NCBI GenBank assembly: GCA_025354965.1 | Contig: JANXLW010000069.1 | Coordinates: 1 to 16,299 of the forward strand | DNA length: 16,299 nucleotides | From: Betaproteobacteria bacterium | Lineage (GTDB): Bacteria > Pseudomonadota > Gammaproteobacteria > Burkholderiales > Burkholderiaceae_C | Reading direction: 5' to 3' | Translations under genes and position numbers: made by a program | Shown here: positions 7,918-15,748 of the stretch, one piece after another | Numbering within the stretch: the first letter of the stretch is position 1 | Layout of the letters: each line of letters opens with the position of its first letter | Notes under the pieces: model-generated | What the model was told of the DNA's origin: nothing | Databases searched by the model: none | Seen by the model: the letters and a program-made list of their open reading frames with translations, nothing else

Positions 7918-7946
7918 ATAGGGACGCAATTGAGAAGACTAGGCAC

Positions 7947-7974
7947 AGTTGGGCTCTATTTTAGGCGTTTCAAG
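7947..7974 (-). promoter_or_regulatory. Candidate sigma-32 (heat-shock) promoter for ftsH
   Basis: On the minus strand CTTGAA (7974-7969) is followed after 14 bases by GCCCAACT (7954-7947). This resembles the sigma-32 pattern CTTGAA-N13..17-CCCCATNT, with 5 of 7 defined bases matching in the -10. It lies in the rlmE-ftsH gap and predicts a start near 7940 and a short leader before the ftsH ribosome binding site. Heat-shock control of ftsH is established in E. coli; that this site does the same here is inferred. Confidence 0.3.
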
Positions 7975-8031
7975 TCTTAAGGCATGCTTAGCCCTATTTT
8001 GAAGTATTCAGCGAATGTGACGGTAGCCGAT

Positions 8032-8706
8032 TCAGGATGACTTCAAACCCTGCCCGAACAGAAATGTCTCCGCTGACTTGTCTCGGGAGGCTTTCGGTTT
8101 GAAGGGCTTGACGACAAGAAAAGTCTCCCTGAATCGCTTGACCAAATGATCGTAACCACCGCCATGAAAGACTTTGGCTATCAGTGCACCCTGCGGCTTC
8201 ATGTGAATTTGAGCGAACGCCACTGCCAGTTCAACCAGGTTTTCAATGCGCGCCGAATCGGCCGACGAGATACCGGACAAATTGGGGGCCATGTCAGACA
8301 CGACAACATCAGCTTGCCGACCCTTCATTTCATCCGCCAGGCGTTGCAACACCGCCGGCTCACGAAAATCCCCCTGCAGAAAGACAACTCCTTCCACCGG
8401 TTCCATCGGCAAGATGTCCAGCGCGATGATGACGCCGTTGAGTTCCCTCGCCGCCGCGCCACCACTGGTTGCCGATTTAGGTGACATTTTTCGTCGCAGG
8501 TACTGGCTCCAGGCACCTGGCGTTGAACCCAGATCAACCACCAGTTGCCCCGGCCTGATCAGGTGCAGCGTCTCGTCAATTTCCTTGAGCTTGTAGGCGG
8601 CACGAGCGCGATAACCCTCCAGCTTGGCCTGTTTGACGTAGGGGTCATTGACGTGATCGTTTATCCACGCCCGATTGACTTTGCTGCCTTTTGTTTTAAC
8701 TTTCAT
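8032..8706 (-). CDS. rlmE: 23S rRNA (uridine2552-2'-O)-methyltransferase RlmE
   Basis: RlmE (FtsJ/RrmJ) methylates the 2'-O of U2552 in the A loop of 23S rRNA, a late step in 50S assembly, using S-adenosylmethionine. From ATG at 8706 it has 224 residues. Visible: the basic N-terminus; SAM-binding motif I DLGSTPGAWSQYL (58-70); LDILPM (96-101); SDMAPNLSG (137-145); and the K-D-K-E catalytic set as Lys39 (AAYKL), Asp138, Lys178 (IAKVF) and Glu213 (SAETFLFG). An in-frame start at 8736 would overlap the divergent yhbY start; 8706 has AAGG about 5 bases upstream and gives the family's usual start. No terminator separates it from ftsH 125 bases on, consistent with an rlmE-ftsH operon. Confidence 0.96.
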   Translation of the reverse strand: MKVKTKGSKVNRAWINDHVNDPYVKQAKLEGYRARAAYKLKEIDETLHLIRPGQLVVDLGSTPGAWSQYLRRKMSPKSATSGGAAARELNGVIIALDILPMEPVEGVVFLQGDFREPAVLQRLADEMKGRQADVVVSDMAPNLSGISSADSARIENLVELAVAFAQIHMKPQGALIAKVFHGGGYDHLVKRFRETFLVVKPFKPKASRDKSAETFLFGQGLKSS

Positions 8707-8734
8707 TGTTACCTTGGTGACCGATAATACCGAC

Positions 8735-9208
8735 ATGCCACAAATTCAATTGACCCCTGCCCAACGCAAAGAACACCGTGCGCTAGCGCATCACCTTAAC
8801 CCAGTCGTGATGGTGGGCGGTGATGGGCTCACTGCGGCCGTCAAAAAAGAAGCCGACGCTGCCTTGAACGCCCATGGACTGATCAAGATTCGTGTCTTTA
8901 GCGACGACCGTCCGGCGCGTGAAGCCATGCTACAGACTTTGACTGACGAACTGGGCGCAGCACCCATTCAGCATATCGGAAAACTCCTGGTGCTGTGGCG
9001 GCCCATGCCTGAGCGTGAAAAGTCGGTTGACGACGACCGCATGCCTGGCCCGCGCGACTTCAAAGTGCTCAAATACAGCAAACGCGGTGGCCAGCGTCCC
9101 GAGGTGAAAACCTTGCGTGTTCTTGGCAATCAACGCCTCACCGCAGGTGGCCAGGTCAAGCGCTCCAAACCGAAGCAAATCAGTGTAAAGAAGCAAAGTC
9201 AGAGCTGA
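8735..9208 (+). CDS. yhbY: YhbY-family (CRM domain) ribosome-assembly RNA-binding protein
   Basis: The 157-residue protein has an N-terminal CRS1/YhbY (CRM) domain at about 5-90, a KH-like RNA-binding fold associated with pre-50S particles in E. coli. The signature is LTPAQRKEHRALAHHLNPVV, then the VGGDGLT loop (27-33) and IGKLLVLWRP (81-90). E. coli YhbY is about 97 residues. Here about 65 extra residues follow, strongly basic (for example KYSKRGGQR and VKRSKPKQISVKK) and probably disordered, extending RNA contact. I chose ATG at 8735, leaving 28 bases to the divergent rlmE start; an upstream in-frame start at 8675 would run deep into rlmE. The ribosome binding site is weak. Its neighbours rlmE and greA match the conserved context. 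Confidence 0.93.
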   Translation: MPQIQLTPAQRKEHRALAHHLNPVVMVGGDGLTAAVKKEADAALNAHGLIKIRVFSDDRPAREAMLQTLTDELGAAPIQHIGKLLVLWRPMPEREKSVDDDRMPGPRDFKVLKYSKRGGQRPEVKTLRVLGNQRLTAGGQVKRSKPKQISVKKQSQS

Positions 9209-9271
9209 CGACCGACAGAACCTGGCAATCCGTCTTGACGCACCTGATCGAGTGCCTTTGTCCCGAATCGA

Positions 9272-9688
9272 TTAATTCACTGTTTTCCGGTCCGTCACCT
9301 TCCAGAACACAAGCGCCGCGCTGACCCACTGCAGCACATAGATTGCGCTGCCGACGCTGTGCCATAAACGCAAATTTTCGCGCGCCACAATCCGCGGCGC
9401 TACGGCAAATTCGGACAATAGCGCCAGCAACATTCCCCCCACTATAAAAAGCATCGCGTCTCGCGCAACGGATGGGTGCACCAACGGCTGATTTGATCGC
9501 GTAAAGAGCAGCAACAACAAAGCGCACACGCAAGATACCCAGGTTTGAGCCGCAAACAACCGGGCAGCCATTCCCCCTGCCAGTGCTGGCGTTGGCAAGT
9601 GCACAAACAACATGGGCACCACCAGAAAGCCGATGGTGCTCAAACTGGCCCACCAGAAGGCAGCCACCCAGACCGGTATGCGTGACAT
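9272..9688 (-). CDS. DUF4149-type small integral membrane protein
   Basis: The 138-residue hydrophobic protein has about four predicted membrane segments (roughly 5-29, 42-61, 77-96 and 112-129). The pattern of a W-x-x-x-FWW start, a small-residue-rich second helix and a conserved LWHSVGSAIYVLQW segment (107-120) fits the DUF4149 family as I know it from betaproteobacteria, where such a gene often follows greA. No enzymatic motif is visible and the function is unknown. It starts at ATG only 4 bases after the greA stop, so it is almost certainly co-transcribed with greA. It converges on yhbY across 63 bases with no clear terminator. Confidence 0.8.
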   Translation of the reverse strand: MSRIPVWVAAFWWASLSTIGFLVVPMLFVHLPTPALAGGMAARLFAAQTWVSCVCALLLLLFTRSNQPLVHPSVARDAMLFIVGGMLLALLSEFAVAPRIVARENLRLWHSVGSAIYVLQWVSAALVFWKVTDRKTVN

Positions 9689-9692
9689 GACG

Positions 9693-10169
9693 TTATACGT
9701 AGCTGACCGCCACTACTTCGTAGTGCTTGACACCCCCGGGTGCTTGAACTTCTGCCGTATCGCCTTCAGATTTTCCGATCAGCGCACGGGCAATCGGGCT
9801 GCCAATGTTGATCAGGCCCTGTTTGATATCGGCCTCGTCTTCACCAACAATCTGGTAAGTTACAAGGTCACCTGAGTCTTCGTCCTCCAGCTTCACGGTG
9901 GCGCCAAATACGACTCTGCCGTCAGCATCGAGTTCAGCCGGGTCAATGATCTGGCACACCGACAACTTGCCTTCAACCTCCTGAATACGTCCTTCAATGA
10001 AACCCTGGCGGTCCTTGGCCACTTCGTACTCGGCGTTTTCACTTAGATCACCCTGCGCGCGCGCCTCGGCAATGGCATTGATAACCCAGGGCCGATCAAC
10101 CGTTTTGAGTTTGTGCAGCTCAACCTTGAGCTTTTCAGCACCGCGTTTCGTGATGGGAATGGTAGCCAC
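9693..10169 (-). CDS. greA: Transcription elongation factor GreA
   Basis: GreA enters the secondary channel of RNA polymerase and stimulates cleavage of backtracked RNA. The 158 residues match the family's length. The N-terminal coiled coil (about 1-76) carries the acidic tip GDLSENAEYE with Asp41 and Glu44, the residues that coordinate the catalytic magnesium. The C-terminal FKBP-like domain includes NIGSPIARALIGKSEGD. It starts with GTG at 10169, preceded by GGAG at 6 bases; there is no in-frame ATG nearby. It follows carB after a hairpin terminator and is followed at 4 bases by the DUF4149 gene. Confidence 0.97.
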   Translation of the reverse strand: MATIPITKRGAEKLKVELHKLKTVDRPWVINAIAEARAQGDLSENAEYEVAKDRQGFIEGRIQEVEGKLSVCQIIDPAELDADGRVVFGATVKLEDEDSGDLVTYQIVGEDEADIKQGLINIGSPIARALIGKSEGDTAEVQAPGGVKHYEVVAVSYV

Positions 10170-10191
10170 GTACTGCTCCGTTGGGATTTTA

Positions 10192-10226
10192 CAAAAGGAA
10201 ACCGCCGAGCGTTGCCGTTCGGCGGT
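10192..10226 (-). terminator. Hairpin terminator between carB and greA
   Basis: ACCGCCGA (10201-10208) pairs perfectly with TCGGCGGT (10219-10226) across a 10-base loop and is followed on the minus strand by TTCCTTTTGT. It lies 35 bases after the carB stop and 22 bases before the greA ribosome binding site region. The T tract is imperfect, so partial read-through into greA is likely. Confidence 0.65.
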
Positions 10227-10261
10227 GAGGTTGTGATTATGCCGCGATTGTCAGCTCGCCG

Positions 10262-13200
10262 TCACGCAGCGGCAAGTTGTGCATGCATTTCCTGCACGGA
10301 AATCACCTCCAGGTTATCCATATGGCGCATACCCTGCACCGCCGCCTCGGCTCCGGCGATGGTGGTGAAGGTGGTAACCCGGGCCAGTAACGCCGATGTG
10401 CGAATCTGACGTGAATCGGCTATTGCATTGCGACGTTCTTCCACGGTATGAATAACCAGCGCTATTTCATCGTTCTTGATCATGTCCACAATATGCGGTC
10501 GCCCTTCAGTCACCTTGTTGACCACGGCGCATCGCACACCGGCTGCATTGATGGCGGCCGCCGTACCCTTGGTAGCCAGCACCACAAAATCCATGTCAGC
10601 CAGTGCTCGCGCCACTTCGACGGCACGCGGTTTGTCATTGGTCTTGGCAGATATGAATACTTTGCCCGAGCGCGGCAGCTTGGTGCCGGCGCCGATTTGG
10701 GATTTCACAAAGGCCTCACCAAAAGTCTTACCCACACCCATCACTTCGCCAGTGGATTTCATCTCGGGGCCGAGAATGGTGTCGACACCAGGAAACTTGA
10801 CGAAGGGAAAAACCGCTTCTTTCACACTGAAAAAAGGCGGTGTCACTTCATTGCCAATGCCCTGCGATGCGAGCGACTGGCCGACCATGCAGCGCGCCGC
10901 AACTTTGGCCAGTTGAATTCCGGTAGCCTTGGAGACAAAAGGCACGGTGCGGGAAGCTCGCGGATTGACCTCCAGAACGAAAATGACATCGCGACCCTCA
11001 ATGTTCTGGATCGCGAACTGCACATTCATCAGGCCCACCACATTCAGCGCATGCGCCATGGCAGCGGTTTGGCGCTTGAGTTCTGTGACTGTTTGGGCGC
11101 TCAGGCTGTAGGGTGGCAGCGAGCAAGCCGAGTCACCGCTGTGCACACCGGCCTGTTCGATGTGTTCCATCACGCCGCCGATGAAGGTAGATCCTTCGAC
11201 ACCACCGGACGAAGCATCCCGTATGCAGTCGACATCGCATTCGATGGCGTCGTTCAAGAACCGGTCAAGCAGCACTGGCGAATCGTGGCTGACCTTGACG
11301 GCTTCGCGCATGTAACGCTCCAGGTCACGCTGCTCGTGCACAATTTCCATGGCACGACCGCCCAGCACATAGCTGGGGCGTACCACCAGTGGGTAGCCCA
11401 ATGCAGCGGCTTTTTCCAGTGCTTCAGGCTCAGTGCGCGCCGTCGCATTGGGCGGCTGACGCAAGCCCAGTGCATGAAGCAGTTTCTGAAAGCGTTCGCG
11501 GTCTTCAGCCGCATCAATCATGTCGGGCGAGGTACCGATGATCGGAACACCATTGGCTTCCAGGTCCAGCGCCAGTTTCAAAGGCGTCTGACCACCGTAC
11601 TGCACGATCACACCGAAAGGCTTTTCCTTGTCCACAATTTCGAGCACATCCTCCAGCGTGAGCGGCTCAAAATAGAGGCGGTCCGAGGTGTCATAGTCGG
11701 TCGAGACCGTCTCCGGGTTGCAATTGACCATGATGGTTTCGTAACCATCCTCGCGCAACGCCAGCGCGGCATGTACACAGCAGTAGTCGAACTCGATACC
11801 TTGACCAATGCGGTTCGGACCACCGCCCAGTACCATGATTTTTTTTCTGTCGGTGGGTGCGGCTTCACACTCAGAGCCTTCCGACTCGTAGGTCGAATAA
11901 AGGTAAGCGGTCGCAGTGGAAAACTCCGCCGCACAAGTGTCCACCCGTTTGTACACGGGGCGCACACCCAGGGCACGACGCTTTTCACGGATAGCGGTAT
12001 CAGTGGTCTTGAACTGACGTGCCAGACGGCGATCGGAAAAGCCTTTTTGCTTCAGGGCGCGCAGTGTTGCTGCATCGATGCTGTCCAGTGCGCCACCTTT
12101 GTCGGGTACCGGCAGGCGTTCAATTTCCAGCTCAATTTTGACAATCTGCTCGATCTGCACCAAGAACCAGCGATCAATTTTGGTCAGCGCAAATACTTCA
12201 TCCACGCTCCAGCCGGCGGCAAACGCGTCGCCCACATACCAGATTCGCTCGGGGCCAGGCTCACCAAGTTCTTTCTCGAGCACTTCCCGGTCTTGCGTCT
12301 TTTCGTTCATGCCGTCAACGCCGACTTCCAAGCCACGCAGGGCTTTCTGGAACGACTCTTGAAAAGTACGGCCAATGGCCATCACTTCACCAACCGATTT
12401 CATTTGGGTTGTCAACCGACTGTCGGCAGCCGGAAATTTCTCGAACGCGAAACGTGGAATCTTCGTCACCACGTAGTCGATGCAGGGCTCAAAACTGGCG
12501 GGTGTGGCGCCGCCCGTGATGTCGTTGCGCAGTTCGTCCAGTGTGTAGCCCACGGCCAGCTTGGCTGCTACCTTGGCAATCGGAAAACCAGTGGCTTTTG
12601 AGGCCAAGGCCGAGGAACGTGAGACGCGCGGATTCATCTCGATCACCACCATGCGCCCGTCTTCGGGGTTGATGGCGAACTGAACGTTGGAGCCGCCAGT
12701 ATCAACGCCAATTTCGCGCAGCACCGCCAGACTGGCATTGCGCAGAATCTGGTACTCTTTGTCGCTCAGTGTTTGCGCCGGTGCCACCGTGATGGAGTCG
12801 CCGGTGTGCACGCCCATCGGGTCCAGGTTTTCAATGGAACAAATGATGATGCAGTTGTCCGCCTTGTCGCGCACCACCTCCATCTCATACTCTTTCCAGC
12901 CCAACAGAGATTCTTCGATCAACAGCTCATTGGTCGGTGACGCCTCCAGGCCGCGCTTGCAGATGACCTCAAACTCTTCCGAGTTGTAGGCAATGCCGCC
13001 GCCAGTACCGCCCAGCGTGAAACTGGGGCGAATGACAGTCGGAAAGCCCAATGTCTTTTGTACCGTCCAGGCCTCTTCCATACTGTGCGCGATACCCGAA
13101 CGGGCCGAACCCAGACCAATTTTGGTCATGGCATCCTTGAACTTCAATCGGTCTTCAGCCTTGTCGATGGCCTCGGGACTGGCGCCAATCAGTTCAACTT

Positions 13201-13534
13201 TGTATTTATCCAGCACGCCGTGATGCCACAGGTCGAGGGCGCAATTGAGCGCCGTCTGGCCACCCATGGTCGGCAAAATGGCGTCTGGGTGCTCTTTGGC
13301 AATGATCTTCTCGACCGTCTGCCAGGTGATGGGCTCGATGTAGGTCACATCGGCTGTGGCCGGGTCGGTCATGATCGTGGCCGGGTTGCTGTTGATCAGA
13401 ATGACTTTGTAGCCCTCTTCACGCAGCGCCTTGCAGGCCTGCACGCCGGAGTAGTCGAACTCGCAAGCCTGACCAATGATGATCGGGCCAGCGCCGATGA
13501 TAAGGATGGATTTGATGTCTGTGCGCTTAGGCAT
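10262..13534 (-). CDS. carB: Carbamoyl-phosphate synthase large subunit
   Basis: CarB makes carbamoyl phosphate from bicarbonate, ammonia (delivered by CarA) and two ATP, feeding arginine and pyrimidine synthesis. It has 1090 residues against about 1073 in E. coli. The duplicated halves are clear: the first opens with ILIIGAGPIIIGQACEFDYSG and has ATP-grasp signature RPSFTLGGTGGG (169-180) and metal-binding EMNPR (299-303). The second opens with IMVLGGGPNRIGQG and repeats RPSYVLGGRAM and EVNPRASR. The C-terminal MGS-like allosteric domain includes LATKGTAAAI and VNKVTEGRPHI. I chose ATG at 13534 (MPKRTDIKSIL), with GGAG 6 bases upstream; an upstream in-frame start would enter the hairpin-rich spacer. 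In the allosteric domain, His1029 and Val1031 replace the Asn and Thr that help bind UMP/IMP in E. coli. Confidence 0.97.
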   Translation of the reverse strand: MPKRTDIKSILIIGAGPIIIGQACEFDYSGVQACKALREEGYKVILINSNPATIMTDPATADVTYIEPITWQTVEKIIAKEHPDAILPTMGGQTALNCALDLWHHGVLDKYKVELIGASPEAIDKAEDRLKFKDAMTKIGLGSARSGIAHSMEEAWTVQKTLGFPTVIRPSFTLGGTGGGIAYNSEEFEVICKRGLEASPTNELLIEESLLGWKEYEMEVVRDKADNCIIICSIENLDPMGVHTGDSITVAPAQTLSDKEYQILRNASLAVLREIGVDTGGSNVQFAINPEDGRMVVIEMNPRVSRSSALASKATGFPIAKVAAKLAVGYTLDELRNDITGGATPASFEPCIDYVVTKIPRFAFEKFPAADSRLTTQMKSVGEVMAIGRTFQESFQKALRGLEVGVDGMNEKTQDREVLEKELGEPGPERIWYVGDAFAAGWSVDEVFALTKIDRWFLVQIEQIVKIELEIERLPVPDKGGALDSIDAATLRALKQKGFSDRRLARQFKTTDTAIREKRRALGVRPVYKRVDTCAAEFSTATAYLYSTYESEGSECEAAPTDRKKIMVLGGGPNRIGQGIEFDYCCVHAALALREDGYETIMVNCNPETVSTDYDTSDRLYFEPLTLEDVLEIVDKEKPFGVIVQYGGQTPLKLALDLEANGVPIIGTSPDMIDAAEDRERFQKLLHALGLRQPPNATARTEPEALEKAAALGYPLVVRPSYVLGGRAMEIVHEQRDLERYMREAVKVSHDSPVLLDRFLNDAIECDVDCIRDASSGGVEGSTFIGGVMEHIEQAGVHSGDSACSLPPYSLSAQTVTELKRQTAAMAHALNVVGLMNVQFAIQNIEGRDVIFVLEVNPRASRTVPFVSKATGIQLAKVAARCMVGQSLASQGIGNEVTPPFFSVKEAVFPFVKFPGVDTILGPEMKSTGEVMGVGKTFGEAFVKSQIGAGTKLPRSGKVFISAKTNDKPRAVEVARALADMDFVVLATKGTAAAINAAGVRCAVVNKVTEGRPHIVDMIKNDEIALVIHTVEERRNAIADSRQIRTSALLARVTTFTTIAGAEAAVQGMRHMDNLEVISVQEMHAQLAAA

Positions 13535-13551
13535 TTTTGCTCCCGCAGGAC

Positions 13552-13615
13552 CGCTCCAAAGGAGCGAAGGCCCCAATCACTCGAATGGGGTGGGGCAGTG
13601 AAACGGCAAAGCCGT
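13552..13615. repeat. Three small hairpins in the carA-carB spacer
   Basis: The 93-base spacer holds three consecutive stem-loops: CGCTCC-AAA-GGAGCG (13552-13566), CCCCA/TGGGG (13571-13575 with 13586-13590) and ACGGC-AAA-GCCGT (13603-13615). None is followed by a T run on the minus strand, so they do not look like a terminator. Two share the design of a GC stem with a three-base AAA (TTT) loop, like short palindromes scattered in some bacterial genomes. They may tune the carA:carB ratio through RNA stability. The hairpins are visible; the role is inferred. Confidence 0.6.
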
Positions 13616-13627
13616 GAACGTGGGGGC

Positions 13628-14815
13628 TCATTGCCTTTTCTCCATCAGCGCGGTGAAGCGGTCAAACAGGTAGGCGATATCGTGCGGACCGGGTGAGGCT
13701 TCCGGATGCCCCTGGAAGCAAAACGCGGGTTTGTCAGTGCGCTCCAGGCCTTGCAGCGTGCCGTCAAACAGGCTGATGTGGGTGGCGCGCAAGTTGGCAG
13801 GCAGCGTTTTTTCATCGACCGCAAAGCCGTGGTTCTGACTGGTGATGCTGACGCGGCCACTGTCGAGGTCTTTCACCGGATGGTTGGCGCCATGGTGGCC
13901 AAACTTCATCTTGAATGTTTTGGCACCACTGGCCAGTGCCATGATCTGGTGCCCCAGACAGATGCCGAAGATCGGGACGCCGGTTTCAATCAACTCTGCC
14001 ACCGCGGTAATGGCGTAATCGCAAGGCTGGGGGTCGCCCGGGCCGTTACTCAGGAATATGCCGTCGGGTTTGTGCTTGAGCGCCTCAGCCGCGCTACTCT
14101 GAGCCGGCACTACCGTTATGCGGCAGCCACGTTCGGCCAACATGCGCAAAATGTTCAACTTGACGCCAAAGTCATAGGCGACAACATGAAACTTTGCGCT
14201 GGTTTGATCGCCGTAGCCGGGTTTGCCTGAGAGTTGCTCCTGCTTAAGTTGCCACTCGGTTTGCGTCCATTCATAGGCGCAAGGGGTCGACACCACTTTG
14301 GCCAGATCTGTTCCGGCCATGTCATGAGCACAGCGCGCCAGTGCCAGTGCCTGGTCTATGGTTGCCTGCGTGATGGACTGACCTTCAGGTAAAGCCAAAA
14401 CGCAACCGTTTTGCGCGCCCCGGGTGCGCAAGTGGCGCGTCAACTGGCGTGTATCGAGATTGGCGATGGCCACCGTTTTTTCTTGTTTCAGGTACTGCGG
14501 TAGCGTCATGCTGGCGCGAAAATTAGAAGCCACCAGCGGCACGTCCTTGACGATCAGGCCGGCTACGTGCACCTTGGCAGCTTCGACGTCCTGCGCGTTG
14601 ACGCCATAGTTGCCGATATGCGGGTAAGTGAGTGTGACGATTTGTTGGCAGTAACTCGGGTCTGTGAGGATTTCCTGGTAGCCGGTCATGGCAGTGTTAA
14701 ACACCACCTCGCCGACGGTGGAGCCGGTGGCTCCAATGGAATTTCCAACAAACACCGTGCCGTCTGCGAGCGCCAGAATGGCGGGGGGGAAAGTTCCCTG
14801 TAAAGACAAAAGCAC
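13628..14815 (-). CDS. carA: Carbamoyl-phosphate synthase small subunit (glutaminase)
   Basis: CarA hydrolyses glutamine and channels ammonia to CarB. The 395 residues fit the family. The N-terminal domain has GEVVFNTAMTGYQEILTDPS (35-54). The class I glutamine amidotransferase domain has FGICLGHQ with nucleophile Cys286, SNGPGDP (256-262) and QGHPEASPGPHD (368-379) with catalytic His370 and Glu372, so the triad is complete. It starts with GTG at 14815, preceded at 6 bases by GGAG. carB follows after 93 bases and is surely co-transcribed from the promoter near 14939-14966. Confidence 0.97.
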   Translation of the reverse strand: MLLSLQGTFPPAILALADGTVFVGNSIGATGSTVGEVVFNTAMTGYQEILTDPSYCQQIVTLTYPHIGNYGVNAQDVEAAKVHVAGLIVKDVPLVASNFRASMTLPQYLKQEKTVAIANLDTRQLTRHLRTRGAQNGCVLALPEGQSITQATIDQALALARCAHDMAGTDLAKVVSTPCAYEWTQTEWQLKQEQLSGKPGYGDQTSAKFHVVAYDFGVKLNILRMLAERGCRITVVPAQSSAAEALKHKPDGIFLSNGPGDPQPCDYAITAVAELIETGVPIFGICLGHQIMALASGAKTFKMKFGHHGANHPVKDLDSGRVSITSQNHGFAVDEKTLPANLRATHISLFDGTLQGLERTDKPAFCFQGHPEASPGPHDIAYLFDRFTALMEKRQ

Positions 14816-14938
14816 TGGGTTCTCCGGATGGGGGTTTCAGGTACGCCCAAACGCGCTCAAGAACCAGATCTTGGCTTGCTTTTATGAGGGAATTGGCTTG
14901 AAACGGCTCTAGACGTACGGGTTGCGGTGAAGCGCCCC
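14816..14938 (-). other. carAB 5' leader region
   Basis: If transcription starts near 14932, carA has an untranslated leader of about 117 bases. It contains no ATG on the minus strand, so no ATG-initiated leader peptide, and no obvious terminator. It contains an exact 8-base direct repeat, TTGGCTTG on the plus strand, at 14871-14878 and 14893-14900, with a 22-base period. A leader this long on carAB would suit pyrimidine- or arginine-responsive control, but no known element is recognised. Confidence 0.35.
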
Positions 14939-14966
14939 ATTATAGCTGAGGGACCGTCATTTCAAG
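14939..14966 (-). promoter_or_regulatory. Sigma-70 promoter for carAB
   Basis: The minus strand has a perfect -10 hexamer TATAAT (14944-14939) and an upstream CTTGAA (14966-14961, spacer 16), also readable as TTGAAA with spacer 15. The -35 lies inside the end of the upstream methyltransferase gene. The predicted start is near 14932. It is the best-looking sigma-70 promoter in the window. Confidence 0.65.
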
Positions 14967-15748
14967 GATGTCGTCGCGCTCGCGTGCAGGCAAATCGCGG
15001 CTGCGGCCGCCACATTGAGTGACTCTTCGCCACCCGGCTGGGCAATGCGCACATGCAGGCTGGCAAGCGCTTGCAGTTTGGCGCTGACCCCCTGTCCCTC
15101 ATGTCCGAACACCCAGGCACAAGGCATTGGCAGCTCCGTGTTTTTTAAAGCTTGATGCAAAAAAGAGCCTTGATGTGAGCTGGTGACAACGATCGGCAGC
15201 GTCAGTTCATCAAGGTCGTCCGCTTGCAGACCCTCAACCAATCGCAAATCCCAGTGTGCCCCCATGCCCGCGCGCAATACTTTAGGGCTCCACAGGGCGG
15301 CGCTGCCTTTGAGGGCGATGATCTGTTTGAAACCAAAAGCCGAGGCACTGCGCAAAATGGATCCTACATTGCCGGCGTCTTGCACACAGTCCAGAATGAC
15401 GCTGGCAAGACCTGGCAGCAAGGCTGCGGGCATTGGCAGATCAAACACAAATCCCATGCTGGCGGGTGACTCCAGCGCACTGATGTCGGCAAATAGCTGA
15501 TCGGAAACCACGATAGTTTTGGTAGCCGTCCGCGCAATGTCGACCGGCACCAGAGGCCAAAGCGACTCTGCAAAGACAGCGATGGCAGGTTTGACTCCGC
15601 GCGCCAGAGCGGCGCGGCAAAGATGCTCACCTTCGGCCCAAAACCGCGCCTGTTTGCGGTAAGCAGTGCTGTCTTGCGACAAACGACGCAGGTCCTTCAG
15701 CAAAGCATTGTCGCGTGAGCCGATGTGCTGAACCGGTGGCAGCGACAT
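14957..15748 (-). CDS. TrmH/SpoU-family RNA 2'-O-methyltransferase
   Basis: This is a SAM-dependent RNA ribose methyltransferase of the SPOUT class, 263 residues from ATG at 15748. An N-terminal substrate-binding part (about 5-100) begins with a pattern like RDNALLKDLRRL and FWAEGEHLCRAAL. The knotted catalytic domain has motif 1 DAGNVGSILRSASAFG (124-139, with Asn127 and Arg133), motif 2 VFGHEGQGVS (213-222) and motif 3 VRIAQPGGEESLNVAAAAA (233-251). The target is probably rRNA, as for RlmB and TsnR relatives, but the exact nucleotide cannot be told. The rnhB stop and this ATG share one base (TGATG), so translation is coupled. A GTG one codon earlier (15751) is possible. Confidence 0.9.
   Translation of the reverse strand: MSLPPVQHIGSRDNALLKDLRRLSQDSTAYRKQARFWAEGEHLCRAALARGVKPAIAVFAESLWPLVPVDIARTATKTIVVSDQLFADISALESPASMGFVFDLPMPAALLPGLASVILDCVQDAGNVGSILRSASAFGFKQIIALKGSAALWSPKVLRAGMGAHWDLRLVEGLQADDLDELTLPIVVTSSHQGSFLHQALKNTELPMPCAWVFGHEGQGVSAKLQALASLHVRIAQPGGEESLNVAAAAAICLHASATTSLK

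Noticed and set aside
6638..7921. 427-codon open frame opposite ftsH
   Set aside because: It is a complementary-frame shadow of ftsH with no recognisable domain.
10448..12601. 717-codon open frame on the plus strand opposite carB
   Set aside because: It is wholly antisense to a clearly conserved carB, has a composition typical of a complementary frame and resembles no protein family.
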